A stretch of 39,623 bases of DNA from RXIX01 sp003989075 (GTDB lineage Bacteria; Pseudomonadota; Gammaproteobacteria; Competibacterales; Competibacteraceae). The stretch covers positions 1 through 39,623 of the forward strand of contig JAKOYN010000073.1 in NCBI GenBank assembly GCA_029780415.1. Direction: 5' to 3'. A model generated the notes under the pieces. It ran no database searches and was not told the DNA's origin. It was given only the letters and a program-made list of their open reading frames with translations. Shown in pieces: positions 17,849 to 24,299 of the stretch. The position numbers and the translations under genes were made by a program. Each line of letters starts with the position of its first letter. The stretch's first letter is position 1.

Positions 17849-17882
17849 GCGGGGCGTAGCCGCAAACCGTACCACGCCCCGC
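17849..17882. terminator. Stem-loop between convergent nusB and parE
   Basis: GCGGGGCGT at 17849-17857 pairs perfectly with ACGCCCCGC at 17874-17882 across a 16-base loop. It begins 6 bases after the nusB stop and ends 5 bases before the parE stop. No T-run follows on either strand, so it may act as an mRNA 3'-end stabiliser or a weak bidirectional terminator. Confidence 0.5.
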
Positions 17883-17887
17883 GCCGC

Positions 17888-19774
17888 TCACAGTTCGGCC
17901 AGATTACCCTTCTCCTCCAGCCAGTTCTTGCGATCACCGGCGCGCTTTTTCGCCAGCAGCAGATCCATCAGCGCCAGGGTCGTATCGGCACCATCCAGGG
18001 TCAACTGCACCAGGCGCCGGGTGGCCGGGTCCATGGTGGTTTCACGCAGTTGCAGCGGATTCATCTCACCCAGGCCCTTAAAGCGGGTGACATTGACCTT
18101 GCCTTTCTTCTTCTCGGCAGCGATGCGATCAAGAATGCCCTGCTTCTCGGCCTCGTCCAGGGCATAGAACACCTCCTTGCCAACATCGATCCGGAACAGC
18201 GGTGGCATGGCCACATGCACATGGCCCGCCGCTACCAGCGGCCGGAAGTGGCGCACGAACAGCGCGCACAGCAGGGTGGCAATGTGCAGCCCGTCGGAAT
18301 CAGCGTCGGCGAGGATACACACCTTGCCATAGCGCAGCCCGCCCAGCTCCTCGGCGCCGGGATCAATACCGATCGCCACGGCGATATCGTGTACTTCCTG
18401 CGAGGCCATCACCTCGGCCGAATCGACTTCCCAGGTGTTGAGAATCTTGCCGCGCAGGGGCATCACTGCCTGGAATTCGCGGTTACGCGCCTGCTTGGCC
18501 GAGCCACCGGCGGAATCGCCCTCGACCAGAAACAGCTCGGTGCGCGCCAGATCCTGCGCGGTGCAGTCGGTGAGCTTACCGGGCAGCGCCGGGCCACTGG
18601 TGACCTGTTTGCGCACCACCTTGCGGCTGGCGCGCAGACGCCTGTGGGCATTAGCCAGCGCCAGTTGCGCGATGCGCTCGCCCATCTCGGGGTGCTGATT
18701 CAGCCACAGGCTCAGCGCGTCCTTGACCACGCCGGCGACGAACACCGCGCATTCGCGCGAGGACAGCCGTTCCTTGGTCTGGCCGGAGAACTGCGGATCA
18801 GCCAGCTTGACCGAGAGCACATAGCAGCAGCCTTCCCAGACATCTTCCGGGGCGATGCGCAGGCCGCGCGGTACCAGATTGCGGAACTCGCAAAATTCGC
18901 GCACCGCATCGGTCAGGCCGCCGCGCAGACCGTTGACATGCGTGCCGCCCTGCGGGGTGGGAATCAGGTTGACATAGCTTTCCATGACCGGCTCGCCACC
19001 GTCCGGCAGCCAGGTCAGCGCCCAGTCGGCGGCTTCATGGGCGCTGCTGACGTGGCCGACAAACGGTGGATCAGGCAACAACGCGGTCTGACCGAGTGCC
19101 TCGCGCAGGTAATCGGTAAAGCCATCCTGGTAATGCCAGATGATCTGCTCGCCGCTAGCCTCGTCGCTGAAGCTGACCTTCAGCCCCGGACACAGCACAG
19201 CCTTGGCGCGCAGCACATGCTTAAGGCGCGACACGGAGAATTTGGGTGCATCGAAATAGCGCGCATCAGGCCAGAAACGCACCGTGGTGCCGGTGATCCG
19301 GCGCGCCACCGTGCCGACCTCGGCCAGATCGGACACCTTGTCGCCGCCGGCAAAGGCGATGTGATACTGGCGACCGTTGCGCCGCACCCAGACCTCAAGA
19401 CGGCTGGACAGGGCATTCACCACCGACACGCCCACACCGTGCAGGCCACCGGAAAACTGGTAATTGCGGTTGGAAAACTTACCGCCGGCATGCAGACGGG
19501 TCAGGATCAGTTCGACGCCGGGAATGCCTTCCTCGGGGTGAATATCGACCGGCATGCCGCGGCCATCGTCCTCGACTGAGAGCGAGCCGTCGGCATACAG
19601 CACCACGCTGATGGCGCGGGCGTGGCCGGCGATGGCCTCATCGACGCTGTTGTCGATCACTTCCTGAGCCAGGTGGTTGGGCCGGCTGGTATCGGTGTAC
19701 ATGCCGGGGCGCTTGCGGACTGGGTCCAGACCGCTGAGGACTTCGATGGCGGAGGCGTCGTAGGACGTGTTCAT
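17888..19774 (-). CDS. parE: DNA topoisomerase IV subunit B
   Basis: The 628-residue ATPase subunit of topoisomerase IV, which with ParC unlinks daughter chromosomes, is collinear with E. coli ParE (630 residues). It has the GHKL ATPase features EVIDNSVDEAIAGHA, DDGRGMPVDIHPEEG and GGLHGVGVSVVNALSS, the transducer Lys region, and the TOPRIM signatures ELFLVEGDSAGGSAKQARNR and ILADADSDGLHIATLLCALF. RFKGLGEMNPLQLRETTMDP distinguishes ParE from most GyrB proteins, and the GyrB-specific insertion is missing. The ATG at 19774 matches the E. coli start; a GTG 42 bases upstream would add 14 unmatched residues. parC is not in the window. Confidence 0.97.
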   Translation of the reverse strand: MNTSYDASAIEVLSGLDPVRKRPGMYTDTSRPNHLAQEVIDNSVDEAIAGHARAISVVLYADGSLSVEDDGRGMPVDIHPEEGIPGVELILTRLHAGGKFSNRNYQFSGGLHGVGVSVVNALSSRLEVWVRRNGRQYHIAFAGGDKVSDLAEVGTVARRITGTTVRFWPDARYFDAPKFSVSRLKHVLRAKAVLCPGLKVSFSDEASGEQIIWHYQDGFTDYLREALGQTALLPDPPFVGHVSSAHEAADWALTWLPDGGEPVMESYVNLIPTPQGGTHVNGLRGGLTDAVREFCEFRNLVPRGLRIAPEDVWEGCCYVLSVKLADPQFSGQTKERLSSRECAVFVAGVVKDALSLWLNQHPEMGERIAQLALANAHRRLRASRKVVRKQVTSGPALPGKLTDCTAQDLARTELFLVEGDSAGGSAKQARNREFQAVMPLRGKILNTWEVDSAEVMASQEVHDIAVAIGIDPGAEELGGLRYGKVCILADADSDGLHIATLLCALFVRHFRPLVAAGHVHVAMPPLFRIDVGKEVFYALDEAEKQGILDRIAAEKKKGKVNVTRFKGLGEMNPLQLRETTMDPATRRLVQLTLDGADTTLALMDLLLAKKRAGDRKNWLEEKGNLAEL

Positions 19775-20121
19775 GAGGCGCGGCGATATCCAGGCACGTT
19801 GAAGTAGCAAGTCCACCCGACCAGTGGACGGCTGCGCATTATACGCAAGGCGGCGTGCCGCAAAACCACCGCTGGACCACGCGCTTCAGGCACCGGCGGC
19901 GCGCTGCGATCACGGCAACCCCCAGCCGATACGGATCGGTACCGACCGACCGCCCGTTTTTCAGACGCTTTTTCATGCCCTGCCCAATCTCCCGCTAACA
20001 CTGCGGATCTGTTTGCTTTTTGCCTACCGAGACACAGCAATGCCCGGCATATTGTCTTTTTTATTGAACAAATGCGCAGGGCCGGTTTGCGCTGGTTATT
20101 GCAGGCTTTTTCCCGAAGGCG

Positions 20122-20140
20122 GAATAAAACCGTTTTATTC
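20122..20140. promoter_or_regulatory. Perfect palindrome, candidate activator (UAS) site
   Basis: GAATAAAAC, one central base, then GTTTTATTC: nine perfectly paired positions on each side. Its centre lies about 98 bases upstream of the transcription start predicted from the -12 element, the usual position for an enhancer-binding protein of sigma-54 promoters. The VpsR-like activator encoded at 26159-27544 is the obvious candidate binder. Position and symmetry are seen; binding is inferred. Confidence 0.55.
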
Positions 20141-20202
20141 ATGACACAGATTCGATTTACGGTCATTCAATTAATTATTATTAAAAACATCAAGTTAACG
20201 AT

Positions 20203-20218
20203 TGGCACGATGGTTGCT
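20203..20218 (+). promoter_or_regulatory. Sigma-54 (RpoN) -24/-12 promoter
   Basis: TGGCACGATGGTTGCT matches the sigma-54 consensus TGGCAC-N5-TTGCW without mismatch, with GG at 20204-20205 and GC at 20216-20217 at the required spacing. The transcript would start at about 20229, some 72 bases before the ATG at 20301. This makes the operon dependent on RpoN and an ATP-driven activator, fitting the activator gene 6 kb downstream. Confidence 0.88.
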
Positions 20219-20300
20219 AAATCCTTATCGACGCTGAATCTCTGGCGTCTTCGGTAAAAAGCAAGATGCCCTGCATCACTTCATTATTGGAGGCAATCTC

Positions 20301-20588
20301 ATGAAAACCAAACTGTATAGCGCTATTGTCGGTGCCACTCTGCTGGCCGCTTCCGGTCTGGCCATGGCTGAAACCCCGCTGACCACCAGTCAGATGGACG
20401 GCGTGACTGCGGGTGGCGTCGCCACAGCAACGGCACTCGCGGCAGCGGCGGGCAAATACCTAGCGGCGACCGTAACCGAAACTGAAACCATCGTTCAGGG
20501 TGTGCTGCTGGTGCCGGTACAAGTCGGCAGCATTTGGGTCGTCGGCACAGGCGCGGGATCCTATTCCGAATCCTATGCCCACAATTAG
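20301..20588 (+). CDS. Small Sec-exported protein with double-glycine leader-like motif (1)
   Basis: The 95-residue product starts at the ATG at 20301, with TGGAGG 7 bases upstream. Residues 1-23 are a clear Sec signal peptide ending AMA. Directly after it comes LTTSQMDGVTAGG (27-39), which resembles the double-glycine leader recognised by C39 peptidases. The remaining 56 residues are rich in Ala, Thr, Val and Gly in alternating patterns (VATATALAAAAG, TVTETETIVQG), without Cys, suggesting beta-strand or amyloid-like structure. It is the first gene after the sigma-54 promoter. I recognise no named family. The two next genes encode proteins of the same architecture, so this looks like a duplicated substrate family for the C39 peptidase at 22332. 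Confidence 0.85.
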   Translation: MKTKLYSAIVGATLLAASGLAMAETPLTTSQMDGVTAGGVATATALAAAAGKYLAATVTETETIVQGVLLVPVQVGSIWVVGTGAGSYSESYAHN

Positions 20589-20644
20589 CTCAGCTTTCCG
20601 GCGTAAGCACTAAACATTTGGCTGACTTATTCAGGAGACTCACC

Positions 20645-20959
20645 ATGAAACGTTTCGCGATTCTTGCCGCCGCCGCCCTGCTGGGCGCCACCAGTTATGC
20701 TAATGCCGAGACCGTGCTGTCCGGCCCGCAAATGGATCAGATCAGCGCAGGTCTTTTCGGTCTTGCGATCACCGAAGGCATGGCCATCGCCACCGGTGAT
20801 ATTGGCTCCCTGTCAACCACAAATTCGGTGAGCGGCGTTAATCTGCTTGCTCCAAACCCAATCGCCTATAGCGCGACCGCTAGCGCTGCCATAGCGACCG
20901 GCTTCCTGGGCGCGGTTGCCGGCAGTCAATCGGCAAGTGGCTCGGAGCTCGGCAACTAA
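20645..20959 (+). CDS. Small Sec-exported protein with double-glycine leader-like motif (2)
   Basis: The 104-residue product starts at the ATG at 20645, preceded by AGGAG about 9 bases upstream. Residues 1-21 form a Sec signal peptide (MKRFAILAAAALLG, then ATSYANA). LSGPQMDQISAGL at 25-37 matches position by position the motif of the upstream protein, with Leu in place of the second Gly. The mature region is Ala/Ser/Gly-rich (IAYSATASAAIATGFLG) and contains no Cys. It lies 56 bases after gene 1 in the same transcript. Its function is unknown; candidates are an amyloid/fibre subunit or another exported peptide. The start is secure because of the ribosome-binding site and signal peptide. Confidence 0.85.
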   Translation: MKRFAILAAAALLGATSYANAETVLSGPQMDQISAGLFGLAITEGMAIATGDIGSLSTTNSVSGVNLLAPNPIAYSATASAAIATGFLGAVAGSQSASGSELGN

Positions 20960-21044
20960 GTTGCGAGTCTCTCGAAAGAGCGGTTATCAAACCTTGCGGC
21001 GCGATGACCGCTCGCGCACGACTCAAGCATTGGAGATAGACAAC

Positions 21045-21524
21045 ATGATCAAGCATATGCAGTTAAGCGCTCTATCCCTGTGCGCCTTGACCGCGACCGC
21101 TATTGCAGCGCCACCATCACAAAATCCGCTGACACTATCCAGCATTGACCTGGATCGTGTGACCGCAGGCGGCGTCGTCAATGGCGTTGTTACAGCTTCG
21201 GCAATCGCCTACGGTCCATCGGACGCCATAACCGATACCAGTACATTTTCCAGCACGACACTGAGTCCGGGACCCACAGCCGCGCAGAATTCCACATTGG
21301 TTGTAGTTGTCGGTTCAGCAACCGCCTATGGCGGACTCGGCGGCACCACGGCAACGGCAACTGACAGTGCGATTAATTCCGCCACTACCAACACCGTTGG
21401 CCATACCTACGAAATTAGCCTGCAGGGCCATCTCGCTTCATCCTCGACGGTGTTTGCCTATGAGCTCGGTCGCCCCGCGCAACTCGGTCAGGGCGCTAGT
21501 ACACCGGTGGTATCACCGTATTAG
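21045..21524 (+). CDS. Small Sec-exported protein with double-glycine leader-like motif (3)
   Basis: The 159-residue product starts at the ATG at 21045, with TGGAGA upstream. Its signal peptide (1 to about 21, ending AIAA) is followed by LSSIDLDRVTAGG at 31-43, again the L-S-x-x-[QD]-[ML]-D-x-V-T-A-G-G pattern. The rest is Thr/Ser/Ala-rich with short alternating hydrophobic strands (STLVVVVGSATAYGG) and no Cys after the leader. It is the longest of the three related products, 85 bases after gene 2. The family was not recognised by name. Shared leader, operon and composition make a common export and processing route likely. Confidence 0.83.
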   Translation: MIKHMQLSALSLCALTATAIAAPPSQNPLTLSSIDLDRVTAGGVVNGVVTASAIAYGPSDAITDTSTFSSTTLSPGPTAAQNSTLVVVVGSATAYGGLGGTTATATDSAINSATTNTVGHTYEISLQGHLASSSTVFAYELGRPAQLGQGASTPVVSPY

Positions 21525-21603
21525 CCGATCAGGCGTCCCTTCCCGGACGCCTGCGCCGTGCGTGTCCCGGCAATTCCTTCTAGACGGCAGGATCGAGATA
21601 CTC

Positions 21604-22065
21604 ATGAATATGCAAAGCCGATTTCTTTCCCGCACCGGATTCGCTGGCATTTTGGCGCTATTTATACCTCTGGGATCACTCGCTGCTGAAACCACTAGCC
21701 CGGCAGCGACCGTAATTATTCGTTGCGCCTGGCCCGGACCCGCGACGAATCCGGACAATGCCCCTGCCACCGATGGCAACAGCGCTTGCACCTGCGTGAG
21801 CAACGGCAATGGCAGCACCTGCAGTTGCACCAGCGGCGCGGCGACCCCGGTCAATAGCGGCTCCACACCCGTCTTCACCGTCGATGCCAGCTCCAACACA
21901 CCTGCAACCCTGGTCGAGCACCTGAAAACCGCCACCAGTTGCGCCGATGCCAGGGCGTTCACCGAATCCGCCAGTGACGGCGCCCGCCAAGCCTGTACCC
22001 CCCTGGCCAGCGGCTCGGTGAATGCCCTGCTTTATTCCTGCACCGTTCCCGGCACTCCACTGTAG
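21604..22065 (+). CDS. Cys-rich small secreted protein
   Basis: The 153-residue product starts at the ATG at 21604, 79 bases after gene 3, with AGGAT and GAGATA in the upstream spacer. Residues 1 to about 28 are a signal peptide (GFAGILALFIPLGSLAA). Unlike its three neighbours it lacks the GG leader motif. Instead it has eight Cys (41, 62, 64, 73, 75, 113, 131, 146), including CTC and CSC pairs, in a Ser/Thr/Asn/Gly-rich chain. The even number suggests disulfides in the periplasm or outside the cell. Fap amyloid subunits also carry paired Cys, so a minor fibre or adaptor role is possible, but there is no recognised family and this is only a suggestion. Confidence 0.75.
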   Translation: MNMQSRFLSRTGFAGILALFIPLGSLAAETTSPAATVIIRCAWPGPATNPDNAPATDGNSACTCVSNGNGSTCSCTSGAATPVNSGSTPVFTVDASSNTPATLVEHLKTATSCADARAFTESASDGARQACTPLASGSVNALLYSCTVPGTPL

Positions 22066-22331
22066 AACCTGTATACCCTGTATCCCAGCACTCGCGCCGC
22101 AGAAAAAAAGGAAACGGGCAAAAAACTCTCTGTCACCCGTTTCCAGCTAACGCGGCGCGGCACCACTTGCCCACGCACGCACCGCGCGACCCCACCTGAC
22201 CCATCGCCCACGCCATGTGCCCCGGTTGACATCATCCCCAGCAAGTCACATTTTTATTATTTATAGAATCAAAATTGATATTTTTATACTAGGATTGTGA
22301 TAGAAAAATCTGCACATGGAGTTGCCAAACC
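22066..22331. other. Intergenic region between the Cys-rich protein gene and the C39 peptidase gene
   Basis: A 266-base gap divides the small-protein genes from the peptidase/barrel pair. It holds a strong inverted repeat at 22110-22144 (listed separately) and then an AT-rich block, about 22245-22315. No -24/-12 sigma-54 site is present. A TTGACA at about 22227 lacks a well-spaced -10. The pair may be served by read-through or by a weak promoter in the AT-rich block. Confidence 0.5.
22103..22144 (-). terminator. Inverted repeat with T-run on the minus strand
   Basis: GGAAACGGG (22110-22118) pairs perfectly with CCCGTTTCC (22136-22144). On the minus strand the stem is followed by seven T's (A-run at 22103-22109), the form of an intrinsic terminator for leftward transcription. 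On the plus strand it is a stem without a T-run and could mark partial termination or RNA processing after the small-protein genes. Confidence 0.6.
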
Positions 22332-22982
22332 ATGCGTGCCAGCCTCATACCCTGCCGCTGCTTTCCCGCGATCATCCTCGCCACGCTCCTGCTCACCGGC
22401 CCGATCCAGACCACTCACGCCGAGGACTATCCGCCGGTCAAGTCACTGCTGGAAATACGCCGCGAACGGGTTGTAATCCAGAAATGGGATCTGAGTTGCG
22501 GCGCCGCAGCCCTGACCACCCTGTTGCGCTACCAGCACGGCGACCCGGTCACCGAAAAGGATGTCGCCACCGCGCTAATCAACCGTAGCGAATATCTGCG
22601 CAATCCTCAGCTCGTGCAGATTCGTGAGGGCTTTTCCCTACTCGACCTCAAGCGCTATGTCGATGGTCGCGGCTATCAGGGCACCGGCCTGGGCCAGCTC
22701 ACCCTCGACGACCTCAATCGGCGCGCACCGATCCTGATTCCGATCCAGACCCGGGGCTACAACCACTTCGTGGTGTTCCGTGGCCAACGCGACAACCGCG
22801 TCCTGCTCGCTGACCCGGCCTGGGGCAACCGCACCATGACCGTAGAGCACTTCATGCAGGCTTGGATCGACTACCCAAAAATCGGTCACGTTGGCTTCGT
22901 CGTCGAAGCAGCGCCCGGTCATCCACGCAGCGCATCCACACCGCTTGCACCGCGCCCCGAGGAATTCGTCACGTTCAATTGA
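22332..22982 (+). CDS. Periplasmic C39-family cysteine peptidase (FapD-like)
   Basis: The 216-residue protein has a signal peptide (1 to about 30, LATLLLTGPIQTTHA), then a papain-like C39 peptidase domain. The oxyanion Gln50 stands six residues before the catalytic Cys56 in VIQKWDLSCGAAAL. The catalytic His145 is in YNHFVVFRG and Asp161 in LLADPAWGN. All are present, so it should be active. C39 peptidases normally sit at the N-terminus of ABC exporters and cut after double-glycine leaders; this one is free-standing and exported, as is FapD of the Pseudomonas functional-amyloid system. Three upstream neighbours carry a GG leader-like motif just past their signal peptides, making them the likely substrates. 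Start: ATG at 22332 with GGAG upstream. Confidence 0.88.
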   Translation: MRASLIPCRCFPAIILATLLLTGPIQTTHAEDYPPVKSLLEIRRERVVIQKWDLSCGAAALTTLLRYQHGDPVTEKDVATALINRSEYLRNPQLVQIREGFSLLDLKRYVDGRGYQGTGLGQLTLDDLNRRAPILIPIQTRGYNHFVVFRGQRDNRVLLADPAWGNRTMTVEHFMQAWIDYPKIGHVGFVVEAAPGHPRSASTPLAPRPEEFVTFN

Positions 22983-23054
22983 GCCCCCTCCAGCACTTTC
23001 CGCCGCCATGCAGGGAACCGATTTCATCGTCAAATGCACGCAAGGAGATTATTC

Positions 23055-24299
23055 ATGGCCCGTCTGCCGTTTCGCTGGACCCGCCACCCCCTTTCACGCC
23101 ATCCGCTTACGAGCTGTTGCACGACGCTGGGCATCAGCACCCTGAGCCTGTGCCTGCTGAGCGGCGCGCCCGCCAGCGCCGACGATGTCATCACACAAGC
23201 CGACGCCCGCCAGTTACGCCAGGAACTGCGCGAACGGGATCGCATCATTGCTGAACTGCTGGCACGGGTCAGCGAACTGGAACGCCGCATGGATGGCGAC
23301 ACCACGCCACCGGCCAGCACCAGACGCCGCGCCACTGCCAGGACCCGTACCGCACAAATCACCGCGCCGGCACCTGTCGCCACACCTACACCCACGCCTG
23401 AACCGGTAAGCAGCGCGGTCGCGCCGCCTGCTCCGACCGGTCCCGGCGCGGTGGCCATCGATGCACAGGCTGCAGAACGGGCCCTGGAACGGACCCTGAC
23501 CGCCGAGGGCGCCCTGCTGCTGCCAGCGGGCAGTTACGACTTCGAGCCGTACTTCAATTACAACCGCCGGGTCAACGATGGCCCAACCCTGGTGCAAACC
23601 GACGCAGGCATCCTGGCGCGCAGCTTCGGGATCCGTCGCAATGAATTTGATCTGGGTCTGCGCGCCCGCGTCGGCCTGCCCTATGACGCCCAGGTGGAAC
23701 TCGACCTGCCCTATCGCAGCGTCAATCAGGAGCTGTTGCGACCCACCGGCCTGGCCGGCTTCGACAGCACTGAAAATACCGGCTCGGCCATCGGCGACAT
23801 CCGCCTGGGCATCGCCAAAACCCTCAGCCGCGAAAGTGGCTGGCAACCGGACCTGGTCGGACGCCTGACCTGGAACACCGGCACTGGGGAAATCGTCGAT
23901 CAGAACGTACCGATGGGCGATGGCTTCAACCGCCTGCGCGCCTCACTGACTGCGCTCAAGCGTCAGGATCCCCTGGCCTTCACTGCCAGCCTGGCCTACC
24001 AAACCACATTTGAAAAAGACGGTGTCCAACCTGGCAACGAGCTTGGCCTGTCCTTCGGCGTCTCGCTGGCCGCCAGCCCGGAAACCTCGCTGAGTCTTGC
24101 GCTGGCCCAGAGCTTTACTGCCGAAACCGAGTTGAATGGCCGCACGGTTACCGGCAGCGATCAGGTCAGCGGTGTGCTATTGCTCGGCGCATCCTCGGTG
24201 ATCAACCGGCAGACCCTGCTGCTGGTAACCGGCGCCATCGGCCTGACCGATGACGCCCCGGATTACGGCATCAGCATATCGCTACCGATCCGTTTCTAG
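23055..24299 (+). CDS. Outer-membrane transporter with coiled-coil and beta-barrel (FapF-like)
   Basis: The 414-residue protein starts at the ATG at 23055, with AAGGAG 8 bases upstream; an ATG 21 bases earlier lies over that site and is rejected. Order: long signal peptide (1 to about 42, ending GAPASA), coiled-coil helix 46-80 (RQELRERDRIIAELLARVSE), Pro/Thr/Ala linker 81-130, short helix 135-150, then a barrel domain from about 155 with repeated amphipathic strands to the terminal LPIRF. This layout, a periplasmic coiled coil and linker before a barrel of the phenol-degradation MetA-like type, matches FapF, the trimeric pore that exports Fap amyloid subunits. It follows the C39 peptidase by 72 bases, as FapD and FapF also occur together. 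Its 3' end overlaps the convergent gene by 29 bases. Confidence 0.82.
   Translation: MARLPFRWTRHPLSRHPLTSCCTTLGISTLSLCLLSGAPASADDVITQADARQLRQELRERDRIIAELLARVSELERRMDGDTTPPASTRRRATARTRTAQITAPAPVATPTPTPEPVSSAVAPPAPTGPGAVAIDAQAAERALERTLTAEGALLLPAGSYDFEPYFNYNRRVNDGPTLVQTDAGILARSFGIRRNEFDLGLRARVGLPYDAQVELDLPYRSVNQELLRPTGLAGFDSTENTGSAIGDIRLGIAKTLSRESGWQPDLVGRLTWNTGTGEIVDQNVPMGDGFNRLRASLTALKRQDPLAFTASLAYQTTFEKDGVQPGNELGLSFGVSLAASPETSLSLALAQSFTAETELNGRTVTGSDQVSGVLLLGASSVINRQTLLLVTGAIGLTDDAPDYGISISLPIRF

Larger units (their letters stand above)
19775..20300. other. Regulatory region upstream of the small exported-protein operon
   Basis: These 526 bases divide parE from the first small exported protein and become AT-rich after about 20040. 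They contain a 19-bp palindrome (20122-20140), a -24/-12 promoter (20203-20218) and a leader of about 70 bases. No protein-coding frame here has support. The parE promoter should lie in the GC-rich left part, but no consensus was identified. Confidence 0.7.

Noticed and set aside
18050..19579. Long plus-strand frame (509 codons) opposite parE
   Set aside because: It is the antisense shadow of an unambiguous parE; His/Gln/Gly-rich composition and no family features.
22286..22295. ATACTAGGAT shared (inverted) with 27668-27677 as a common operator
   Set aside because: A 10-base match between AT-rich stretches is expected by chance at this length; no palindrome and no third copy.
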